Source: Gyrodactylus bullatarudis (taxonomy: Eukaryota > Platyhelminthes > Monogenea > Gyrodactylidea > Gyrodactylidae). From it: DNA of 64,000 bases. Numbering within the stretch: the stretch's first letter is position 1; each line of letters begins with the position of its first letter. The stretch covers positions 372,001 to 436,000 of the forward strand of contig SSNU01000279.1 in NCBI GenBank assembly GCA_012064415.1, in the 5' to 3' direction. Below, one piece after another: positions 24,561 through 34,668 of the stretch. Both the position numbers and the translations under genes were made by a program. A model generated the notes under the pieces. The model was not told the origin of the DNA, did no database searches, and saw only the letters and a list, made by a program, of their open reading frames with translations.

Positions 24561-24579
24561 AAATGAAGTTAAATTTTTC

Positions 24580-24820
24580 GTTTAATGTTGATCCCAAATA
24601 TCATCACTTCATAGTTTAAAATCGATAAAATTTTTGGTCTCAAAAGTTCATAAAATGGCCTTATTTTGGTCAGATTGAATTTTTTTCGAATATCATCAAC
24701 TTATAAGCTCATTCCATTTTAGAATTCAAAAAATAATTTTTTTTCTGTGAATACGGAGAAAAATATCGAGTTTTTTGTAAAAATAGTAAATTCTCATCTT
24801 CATGTCAATTGGGTTTAGAT
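24580..24820. repeat. palindromic family 2, half copy
   Basis: Contains 'aatatcatcacttcatagtt', 'ttattttggtcagattgaat' and 'taaattctcatcttcatgtc', the ordered words of the right half of the full copies at 33501-33982 and 56463-57045. Confidence 0.7.
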
Positions 24821-25374
24821 TGCTTTTGAAGGCTCGTACTGCTAAGCAACATATCATTATTTGATCAAGGCCCAGAAAATCTATTAATGAAGATTATGAC
24901 AACTGCATGTAACTCGATACTTTTACTTATTAATCTTTTTATACATCTCTGAGGCTGTGGTAACTTTTACCATTCATTGTAAAAAATACGAGGAAATTTA
25001 TGTGTTCAAATGAGCTGAAATTGATTTTTGCTGGCATAAAAATATCATTGTCAATATTCAGTTCAAATATCTGTGCCGAATTCTGTGATAAATTCATTTT
25101 GTTTATTTATATCAATCCAACATTATATTCCATTGGTAATATCGTTATTCAATAATAAGAGCTAGTCGGTTTATATAGGATTTTTGAAAATCAACGTCGT
25201 CACAACCCCCTCACATTAACCTCATTTTTGAACCAACCTTTCTTATCAACAATCAATTCTAAGAATTATTTTGTTAACTATTTATTAAACCATAGAAGAC
25301 AACATAGCAAGCGAACAACGTTATAGTCAATTATTTTGTGTCTTTCAGTTTTAAAAATCCAGAATTTTTCAAAT

Positions 25375-25535
25375 TGCCGCTGAATTTTCAATGAATTTTA
25401 CTAAGAAATCACTAAAATCCGGAATATCTTGGCCATTTAATGAGTTTTATCTCCAAAAATTGTAATCAAGAAGGCCTTCATGGTGAATTTCGTTGTTTTA
25501 TCATATCCGTGAGAAATTGGAGGAAAATGATAGCT
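25375..25535. repeat. dispersed repeat, inverse copy at 49,780-49,945
   Basis: The order 'caatgaattttactaagaaa', 'actaaaatccggaatat', 'catttaatga' and 'aaggccttcatggtgaattt' is found inverted at 49780-49945 ('aattaacccggaaggccctc', 'tttcggattttagtgattg', 'gtagtaaaaattcattga'). Non-coding. Confidence 0.6.
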
Positions 25536-25542
25536 GTCACGC

Positions 25543-25607
25543 TTTAACCCTCGCCCTGTAAATTTTTTTTCCTATGAAGTTTTTTTCATTTACAGGGTGA
25601 GGGTTAA
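25543..25607. repeat. short perfect-stem hairpin
   Basis: 'tttaaccctcgccctgtaaa' at 25543-25562 is inverted at about 25589-25607 with one mismatch, separated by a T-rich loop of about 26 nt. In transcribed RNA it would form a stable stem of about 20 bp. It immediately follows the repeat at 25375-25535. Confidence 0.7.
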
Positions 25608-26499
25608 AAATATACAAAACATGTTTTGAGTACTAAATTTTATCAGAAAAAGTGATTAAAAAATATCCCCCTAGCCTAATGAACAGTATGTAGAATAACT
25701 TAGAAGAAATTTTCCCATCTTCAAAAATGCATACCAATATGATTTGCGATTATAAACTCTTCTCATATTAACGTTGTCACAGTTCAAGTCATATTGAGTA
25801 GGATTCTCGATAGTGGCCCTCATAAGGTGCTTCACGAAATGCGGAAAACTCGGGAAAGAGACGAAATTTAGCCAATAGTGAAGCTGATTGTTATCAATTG
25901 GGGAATTAATGAATTAAATCTGTAAAGGACAAAATATTTAGTAACTTTTATCTAAATTAATTAAAAGCTTGAACTCAAATGATATAAAAGAGGCTTCCAT
26001 TTTGGTCGATGATAAAGGTTTGCTTTGAAAAACCTATTATTTCAGATTACAGATACTTTCTATAGATACTTTTGTATGAAGAGAGTACATTCACATTAGG
26101 AATATGTTTACTCATTCACTTCAAAGGAATCATATCATTCCTCGTAAGCTTATTGGGATTAATAAAATTTTATTTGAAAAGATGTATCCAAAATTCTCAT
26201 TAAAAATATGGGATTAATTTTCTAAACGATCAAAAGTGATTCTTATTTCATTTAATCTATACCTTTTTTCAGAGCTAGTAGCAAGTTAGGAATTCTGATT
26301 TTAACATTTTTCAATCTAAACTGAAAAGTTATTGAACCTTATGTTTTGAATTTCACCATTTCTCAATGAATTTCACTACGAGAAATGATTAATTTTGGAA
26401 ACGCTAAGATCTCTACAAATCAGATATTTACGTCGAATTAAGATTGAATATATTCTGGTCTATTTTAATCTTTTATAATTAAAATCCTAAACATAAAAA

Positions 26500-26640
26500 T
26501 CATTTAAATAATTATCTTAAAGCTTAACTATCTTTAACTTCATAAAATAACTAACAAAAATTAAAATAAAAAACGTTCAAAATTTGAATTTTTCTAAAAT
26601 ATTAATACTAGAAGCATTTAAAGAGTTGCCTTAGCGAGGC
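26500..26640. repeat. family 1-related fragment
   Basis: 'aataaaaaacgttcaaaatt' and 'tagaagcatttaaaga' match 33330-33400 and the equivalent part of 14820-14870, a variant of palindromic family 1. Confidence 0.5.
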
Positions 26641-26889
26641 ATCATCGAAATAGCTCAAAGATTATTCAAATAAAAGCGATTCATTTTTATCGATTTCTAT
26701 GATTCGAAGCAGTTTAGTGATGATATTTGGAATCAAAATTGAACGGAGAATTCAAATTCACCTGCAGAAGTTCGTCATTACTGTGAGAAATCGAACCATT
26801 TGAATTTTTCGATAATCACGAAGGCAAGTTATCCAGAATCTGGAAGTTTAACTTTTTCTCGGAAACACTTAGATCTTCGCTACTTCTAT

Positions 26890-27795
26890 GGCTGAATTCG
26901 AATCCTTCGTCTAATGTTGATCCCAAATATCATCACTTCATAGTTTTGAATTATCGAAATAGATAAAAATTTTGAGTTCAAAAGTTGAAAATGTGGAAAT
27001 TTGGTGCATTTTCGGAATTTGAAAAACTGCCTAATTTTGGTCAGATTGAATTTGTTTCGGAATTTTTTTGAATATCCACATCTTATTACATTTTAGAATT
27101 CAAAAAATTATTTTTTTTCTGTGAATCCGGACAAAAACACGGTAAAAATATTTTTATTGGCACATCTTATTTTTATTGAAACACGAATTAAGAATTATTT
27201 ATCTCGACCAATCGGAATGCAGCAAGTGATTTCTATACATTTAGATAGGAAAAAAGTGATTTTTTGTGAAAATGTGAAAATTAACTGTTGTCAGGGATAA
27301 AATGAGTGCCAAATCCATCTTCAGCACATTTCAAAACCCCTGATCCTATTTATTCTCAAATCGTATATCTACATGTGTCCAATCTAAGCTTCAAAGAGTT
27401 TCTCCTGGGCTTTCTTCCTTCAAGAACTATCTCACTTTTTGTAATTTACATAATTTTACCAAATACATTTTCTCGTATATACTCACCAGCTCGTTGTCTT
27501 TTCCTCTCTAATGATGATCAGGGGTTTTAAAATGTGCTGAAGATGGATTTGGCACTCATTTTATCCCTGACAACAGTTAATTTTCACATTTTCACAAAAA
27601 CTCACTTTTTTCCTATCTAAATGTATAGAAATCACTTGCTGCATTCTGATTGGTCGAGATAAATAATTCTTAATTAGGTACTTAATTAGGGGGTTAATAT
27701 TCGTGTTTCAATAAAAATAAGATGTTCCAATAAAAATAATTTTACTGTTTTGAGTTTTTTGTTAAAATGGTAAATTATCAGCTTCATGTGAAGAA
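26890..27795. repeat. palindromic family 2 half copy, split by a foldback element
   Basis: Family 2 words run to 27139 ('gttgaaaatgtggaaatttg', 'ctaattttggtcagattgaa', 'ttttctgtgaatccggacaa') and resume at 27748 ('ttttgagttttttgttaaaa', 'atcagcttcatgtgaag'). The junction reads through to the uninterrupted family sequence seen at 33920-33980. Confidence 0.75.
27140..27747. mobile_element. 608-bp foldback/MITE element
   Basis: Long inverted arms, 27140-27345 and 27516-27747, agree at nearly every base apart from a roughly 25-nt insertion in the right arm near 27670-27700. The ends read C(G/A)GTAAAA(A/T)T. The loop of about 170 bp has an open frame but no recognisable domain. Such long arms without a transposase fit a non-autonomous DNA transposon. 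Confidence 0.85.
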
Positions 27796-27799
27796 GTAT

Positions 27800-29580
27800 T
27801 AAGGTTCGCCGCCTATATTTTAAAGATTATAAAGAACATTATTTTTAAGTTCAAGTCTTATTTGATCACAATTTAAAAACTCCAATTGACTTAAATATAC
27901 TATTGTATACGTTCAAAGGAATATAGTCCTATATATGGAATTATAAATCATAATATCTCATAACAAGAATTGTCTGACTATTTATTGCATTGAATAAATC
28001 TAATCTCTCTCCAACTACTATAATCTTATTACACACATAATTAATTGTAGATTTCAGATTGTACATTTATAAAACAAACAATTCTTTCAGCTTAAAGGTG
28101 AAAAGCGTTTGGAGAGTATAGATTTACACATCAGTTCATATGTGAATATTCGCATTGTACTTTGATTTTTTTGATGGATTTATTCTTTAGCTTATTGAAA
28201 TTGATGTTGGATTATAAAAATACACAGGGGTCAGGAAAAATTCAAAATCTAGGTAAATGAGAAAAGTGATCTGATTCTGGTATAAATTTTTGCGCCGATT
28301 CCAAATCTGTTCACAGATCTGAGAAATACCCTATAATTTCTGAGATAATTGGATAAAACGAAAATTCGAAATTAATTTTCCCAAAAACGTTATTTTTTCG
28401 CGATTGGATTAAATTCTGCTTTGATTGATATGTCATGTGTACGGGCAGCTTAATAAAAACTTTATTATTGAAAAAACTCCTCGATTTTTGGGGTTTTTTT
28501 GTGAAATCTTTTTCATGTTTATTAGGACAAATAGAATTTCGAAATTTTATGAGCTTTCCGAATCTGCGATTGGTTTTTCTTTATCTGATTGCAAAAAAGG
28601 TTCAAAAGTTGAAATTTTGAAGTGTAATTATTTATGAATCTTTTCAATTTCCAATTTTAAGTCAAGCTTACTTAAAAATCAAAAAAATTCAAATAAAGAA
28701 CTAACTCAACGGCTGATAAAAAAATAAAACCTGAAATTAATTAGTAGATCAAAAATTATTGAAAATGATAATTCAAATATTGAAACTTTTCAGTTCAATG
28801 AAATCTAAAACTCACATGACCATTCAAGAATATCCGATAAATCTAAAAAATGACCCAGCTTATAAAAAATAATTTCAAAATGAGTGGTCTAGTGTTGTAT
28901 GAGTCCCTTATTTGCTTAGGTTATGATTGACACAGATCGTCTCTCCCTAGACATAAGGTACTATTAACACCTGTGAATGGTTACGTGGTCTTCTCTTATT
29001 GGCTCATTTTAAAACCCATGCCATATTCATGAAATTTTTATTATGATGTAAGTAAGTAAAATTCATGATACAATAAATTAGTTCATTGGAAACTCGTTTC
29101 AAGCTCAAGATGATTCTTGTAATTTTCGAATGTGTTCGTCTCCTAATCGATCAATTGATGGTTTGGACCATCTCTAGGAACTAAAACCATACGTAAGATG
29201 AGAGATGATAATTTGAATCAAAAATGTAATTCATAATAATACTCTTGGAGGGAAATTTGTTTCGTGAACTAATTGCCAATTCAAAATTGAAATAAATGTA
29301 CTCTCTCTCAAATGATAGTGAAATTTGTAGAATAATTTTTTCCACTTCCGATTTCTTTTTATTTATAATTGCCGATTGTGAAGAGTTTACATGAATTATT
29401 ATTCTTCACCAAGTGTACTTATTACCCGGTTAGTGGAGCCAGAGAAAGTTTACTACAATTTCATTCTATAGATTTCTCAATATCAAGAGTCATAATATAA
29501 TGTCAAGTATGTTTCCAATTTTTTGAAGTTAGTTCTAAGCTTGATATTGTATAATTTTCATTGAAGATGGGATTACTAGG
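27800..29580. other. non-coding stretch
   Basis: No gene recognised; short frames at 28425-28637 lack any domain. No transposon ends identified. Confidence 0.5.
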
Positions 29581-29589
29581 GCCTCAAAT

Positions 29590-29885
29590 TAATATACAAT
29601 GAATCCCTTGCGGTGAGTTTTCATCTCATCGATAATAAAAAGACCAACACGATTCAAAGTAAACTTAGAGAGTAATAAGAGGGGACAATTGTTCTCTAAT
29701 TTTACCATATTTCGCTTGTGTAACAATATAAACAAAATGTATAAATTTTCAATTAAAAAACGTTTTTTATTTATTTTAATACAGAAGCATAAAAAGATAT
29801 TTTCGAGGGAAATTCGTTGGGATGATAATAATATCGATAGACAATTTAGGTAAAGCTTGGAAAATTTCAACAAGTCTAGTCTTTC
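29590..29885. repeat. two adjacent dispersed repeats
   Basis: 29620-29715 duplicates 22640-22730 ('agtaaacttagagag', 'ggggacaattgttctctaat'). Directly after it, 29745-29885 is a family 1 arm ('caattaaaaaacgttttt', 'cagaagcataaaaagatatt', 'aacaagtctagt'). Confidence 0.65.
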
Positions 29886-30325
29886 TGTTTGATACACTCA
29901 CCATTAATTGTCTATTCACTGAAGGCTTCATGAAAATTGCTGCTCTTGAGTGACATTGCTTTTGCAATCCAAAAGGCTCAGAAAATATCAAATTCAACTT
30001 GAAAGATATCTACTTTGATGGATAATTTTCTTCACGTGATCAAAGTAATCTTGAATAGTATGATAGAACCTTTTCTGTGAATCTTCAATTGCAATTAGCT
30101 GGCAAATAAGAAGATTTATTTCTAAGTGCTTTCCTAGAAGCGATGAAATAAAAGGCTTTAACTTTGAGAATCAGTACAACTCTTGAATATTTTCCAGAAT
30201 AATTTTTTTTCTTGCTCAAAGTCTAATGATATTCTAATTTGATTCCACGGATTAAGTTCCTATATTCTCATGCATAAGAAAAAATACAATTTGTCATTTT
30301 TACGCCAAATAACTAAAATTAACAA

Positions 30326-30767
30326 ACTTGGATAAAATTTTGCAAAATTACTAAAATCTCCCAGTGATATGATAAATTTAATCTTCAGGTATTTATTATC
30401 CTACCAAATATCGCTTCAAAATATGCTTCTAAATTTTCAGATTTAAAACGTTTTTTAATGTTCATAATGTTTTCATAATTTTAACCTGAATAGGATATTT
30501 CTTCCTAAAAAGTTACAAGAATGATTTAAGTCCTATTTTAATTGTTTTTTCAATAGTTAAAAATTGTATTTCTCCTAAATATTACAATTTTGATTGGTCG
30601 AGAAACGTTTTCAATTTGAAAATTTTCACAATATTGTTTATCTTATTCCAGAAGCCTAAAAAGTTATCTTAAAGCGAAATTTCTTGGGATATTATTAAAA
30701 TACCTGGAGATTAAATTTTTCATATCGATGGACGATTTAAGTAGTTTTGCAAAGTTTCGTCCAAGTC
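30326..30767. repeat. palindromic family 1, full-length reference copy
   Basis: The left end 'acttggataaaattttgc' and right end 'gcaaagtttcgtccaagt' are inverted copies. Arms of about 150-180 bp continue inward ('cctaccaaatatcgcttcaa' versus 'aagcgaaatttcttgggata') around an asymmetric centre with 'acaattttgattggtcgaga'. About 440 bp in total, no coding capacity. Best preserved of roughly eight copies in the window. Confidence 0.8.
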
Positions 30768-30779
30768 TATTATTTACAC

Positions 30780-31060
30780 CAAAATCTGACTTTCAAATCA
30801 ATAAAAATTTTCCGTTCAAAGTCCGGAAAATGGGATTTTGGCGCCAAATCGAAATTTTAAAAGGACCATATTTTTCATGATAATAATCTATTTCAGAATT
30901 TGTTTATTCAAATCGTAAAAGAATGCAAAATGAGTAGGATTCCAAAAAATCTTTTACATATTCGAATTTTTGATGAAAAAGTCGAGTTTTTCCGTAAAGA
31001 TCATAGATTCTCATCTTCATATCAATTACCTTTAGTTGTAAAACTATTTTATAATTCTTT
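30780..31060. repeat. palindromic family 2, diverged half copy
   Basis: 'gttcaaagtccggaaaatgg', 'tttttgatgaaaaagtcgag' and 'gattctcatcttcatatcaa' occur in family order, with lower identity than the other copies. Confidence 0.5.
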
Positions 31061-33480
31061 CAAATAGACAGCCTCTGATTGAAAAATTATTTTTGGCTAA
31101 AGAAATCTTTGAATTATGATTACAATATTCATCTGAATTTTATCAATTAATTATGAATGAATTTTCGGCAATAAGGCTATTATTTGTGATATTTGAAGTT
31201 TAAATGAAGGAGGTATACAGTGTACACTATACACAGACTTGAGAATGGGGAAGGCGTTTTATAATATTGATCTTACTACTCCTCATCCTCTTCTGCATCG
31301 GGAAATTTGATTTTTTTCTAATTGTTTCAATACACTCCTGGAAAAAGGAATCTATTATTTATGTAGGCATGTATCTAAAATTAAAAAGATATTTTTCATA
31401 AACGAAAATTCAGTCTACAACTTATCTTTATTTGATTGTATATTTGTACACACTTCTTCTGTTTAATTAAGATTAGACTTTTGTCTCTCATATATCTAAA
31501 GCTAGTTGATATGAAAATGAGAATTTACATTTTTTACAAATTGAATTGGGCCGTGATGGTAGAGAGGAAACTACTGATTTCAAGAAAAAGTTAAACTTTT
31601 CAATTTTGGATAATTCCCCTCCGTGATAATCAATAAATTTAAATTTTGCGAGTTTTTTTCCAAGAAAATTATTCAATTTAGTAATAATTCGTGTGAAAAT
31701 TGATTAGTTGTTGAATGAAATTAATGAACGATGAATTAGCAATGGGAAAATACTCCTTGTAACACGTTCACCTCTCAAGAGACTGAGACAGAATTCATTT
31801 TTCCAGATATAAGAAAACATCTTTCTCCCACAATAAATGAATCTACACTTTAGGAATGGAAAAGTCTACTTTGACGTTACAAATATACTTTTTCACAAGT
31901 TTTTTCCGTTCTACCTAATACAATCTTGTTGCTCTTGAATCAAGAGTCATTATATACTAACTTTCATAATTTATTGATTTAGCATGTTTTTCAAGTTTGA
32001 TTTTTCTACTGGTCACTCAAAAAGGTGCATGACTATATCAATATCGAAACGTCTATATATTCTCTTCAATGTTTGCTTCGCTGATATTCAGCTCCCAGAA
32101 GGTTTTGCTTTTTTCTTTAATTTTCTACTTATTATTCATACCAATCAAAAGATCTATACTACAGATTTTTTTTCTATAGATAAGACTACTAGGAATTTCC
32201 ATATTTTATCGTTTTTTTACAAAATATTTGGGGGAGGTTCTTGGAACTAATTATCTGAACAGTTGAAGAAAGAATTAAATTTTTTTTGAACTTCGATATA
32301 CCCATCTCTCCTTGTTGGGGGTAAGATTATGACCAAGGAGATCAAATGAAATAAATGAGAGTTTAGGAATTGCCCCTCAACCGATTTACCGGATCTATAA
32401 ACTATTTTTTCCCCGAACAACTTTCTGGGCGATTTGCTAATTTGGACGCTTTTACACAGAAAAGAAGATTTTCATAAATTAAATTCAAAAATTTTGATGT
32501 TCTGATATCCATGAATCCCATTTTCCCAAAATACTTGAAACGCATTAAAATTAGTTGGCGCGGATTTAAAAATACTTAGTTCAAAAGAATAGTCGAAAAA
32601 GTTTAAAAATTTTGTATTACCCTAATGTACAATGTACATTGTACATGATTGAAATGACCCAGTTGGACATTACAATTTCAAATGTATGGTTTTTTTTTAT
32701 TTTGAAAAACCCTCTTCATATCAATGGAATATTCGCTAAGTTTCAACATGAACGATATCAATCTATAACTCGGATTGATTTTCTCTATTTATTCAGTTAG
32801 TGTGTGTTCTTAAGTACAAAATATTTGATTTATGCTTTTATTAGAAAATTTCTAATTGGGAAATTTTTAGTATTTATCGATATGTATATTGAATCTTGAT
32901 GAATGAGAAATCAATTAAAATTACCAGTTTCATTGATAATGGGAGGATTTTTTCCACAATTTTACCCGAGGCTTCTGTTCAATCTCTTATCGATTAGTTG
33001 TTTTTTGCCATCTGGCCTAAATTAAATTTCAATGTAACACACACTTGGGTGACCTAATCAAGTTTAGAGATTTAAATGAAAAAACTACTAATGACGAATA
33101 TTTGGTGACTTTGGTGAAATTTCGTAAAACTAATCAAACCGCCTTTATTTTTGTTTGAATAATCTTTGAGCTATTTCTTTGAGCTTGGAAAATTTCAACT
33201 TTTGAACGTTTTCAATGCTCTCTAAATTTATATTTTCATTAAAATTGTCTTAATCGTTTACATTGGAAATCCAAAACATAAAAAATTATTTCAATAATAA
33301 AGTTAAACTATTTTTAATTGCAGAAAAATAATAAAATCGAATAAAAAACGTTCAAAATTTGAAATTTTCCAAAATTTTTATTGTTTAATACCTGAAGCAC
33401 CATCAGTCAGTCTGTCACGGTGGAATGATTTCGAAATGACTGATTTGTTTTCGGATATAATGACGTTTATTAAATTTTAA
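31061..33480. other. non-coding, with minor repeats
   Basis: 31495-31560 is an inverse arm of family 2 ('agctagttgatatgaaaatg'). 32625-32646 is a perfect 22-bp palindrome. 33330-33400 is a family 1-related fragment. No gene: frames at 31984-32250 and 32612-32800 have no domain. Confidence 0.5.
32625..32646. repeat. perfect 22-bp palindrome
   Basis: The sequence ATGTACAATGT and its exact reverse complement abut without a spacer. It may be chance in AT-rich DNA, or a binding site or MITE core. Confidence 0.8.
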
Positions 33481-33500
33481 GAAAGTTATTTTCCTTCTAA

Positions 33501-33982
33501 AGCTAGTTGACATGAAGATGAGAATTTCTTATTTTTACAAAAAATTCAAAATTTTTCAACGGAAAGTTGACAATGCACCAAATTTCCACTTTTTCAACTT
33601 TCGAATCCAATATTTTTATCGATTTTAGATCGGTTAAAGATTTTGAGCAGTTATGTGCTAATATTTGGGAGCAACACAGCTCAGTTCGAATTCATCGTAA
33701 ATTTTTGGTCCCAAATATCAGCACATACATAACTGCTTAAAATCGATAAAAATATTGGATTCGAAAGTTGAAAAAGTGGAAATTTGGTGCATTTTCGACC
33801 TTCGAAAAACGGTCTAATTTTGGTCAGATTCAATTTTTTCAGAAATTATTTTTTAATTTCCACAACTTATTGGCTTAGTTCATTATGGAATTTGAAAATT
33901 TTAATTTTTTCTTGACTTTCCGAACAAATATTTTGAGTTTTTTGTTAAAAAAGTAAATTTTGATCTTCATTTCAACTAGTTA
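33501..33982. repeat. palindromic family 2, full copy
   Basis: It starts 'agctagttgacatgaagatg' and ends with the inverse 'tgatcttcatttcaactagt'. Inner arms 'ttcgaatccaatatttttat' and 'ataaaaatattggattcgaa' pair around a centre with 'cccaaatatcagcacata'. About 480 bp, non-coding. It sits roughly 700 bp upstream of the GPCR gene. Confidence 0.8.
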
Positions 33983-34668
33983 ATATAGAGATTAATTTTT
34001 TTTTTTTAATTTTTTCATCAAGAAATTGAATTTGATAATATTAATTTGAGAAAATAAATTTTTCAAGAAAACTATGAAACGTTCCAAATGAACTAGAAAC
34101 CAAGTGAATATTTAGTTATACTTAGACGGATTTTGCTCTGAATTTTTGTTGATTTCAAAGTGAGAGAGTGATCCTAAGTTGATAAGATCAAAGAAATCAA
34201 ATATGCTGTATCAGATTTTGAGAATCACGGTGATTCAACTACCCTATAATCGTGTTAAGATTGAATTTTTGATCATTTTTCCTACTTGAAAATCGATGAA
34301 TTTTTGATGAATCAATATCCCTTAAATGATGAATTTATCTAAAATTGCCGTATAAATTTTCGAAATCAAAAAAAATTTAATAGGTTGATTTTTAAATTAT
34401 TCTAACAACTTATCTCATTGTGTGACTGAAATACTGAGTGTTTTTGTGAAAATAGTAAACTCTGATCTTCCTTTTGACTGGCCAGAAATCGTTTTTAAAG
34501 AGCCTAAAATTTCAAGAAAAAATCTATTTTGCTCTGTTTAATCAATTGGGCAACCCCTCTACTCATGTATAAAAGATGTCATCAAACTTGAATTCATTTC
34601 AAAGTACTTATTGATTACTTAATTGAATTTTTTTCAATTTTCAGAATGTCCCACATCAAGATAGCCTA

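Noticed and set aside
27306..27530. 74-codon frame in the foldback element
   Set aside because: Begins inside the left arm and ends inside the right arm; no domain; explained by the repeat structure.
28425..28637. Overlapping 60-70-codon frames
   Set aside because: Two frames over the same AT-rich segment with no domain; typical chance ORFs.
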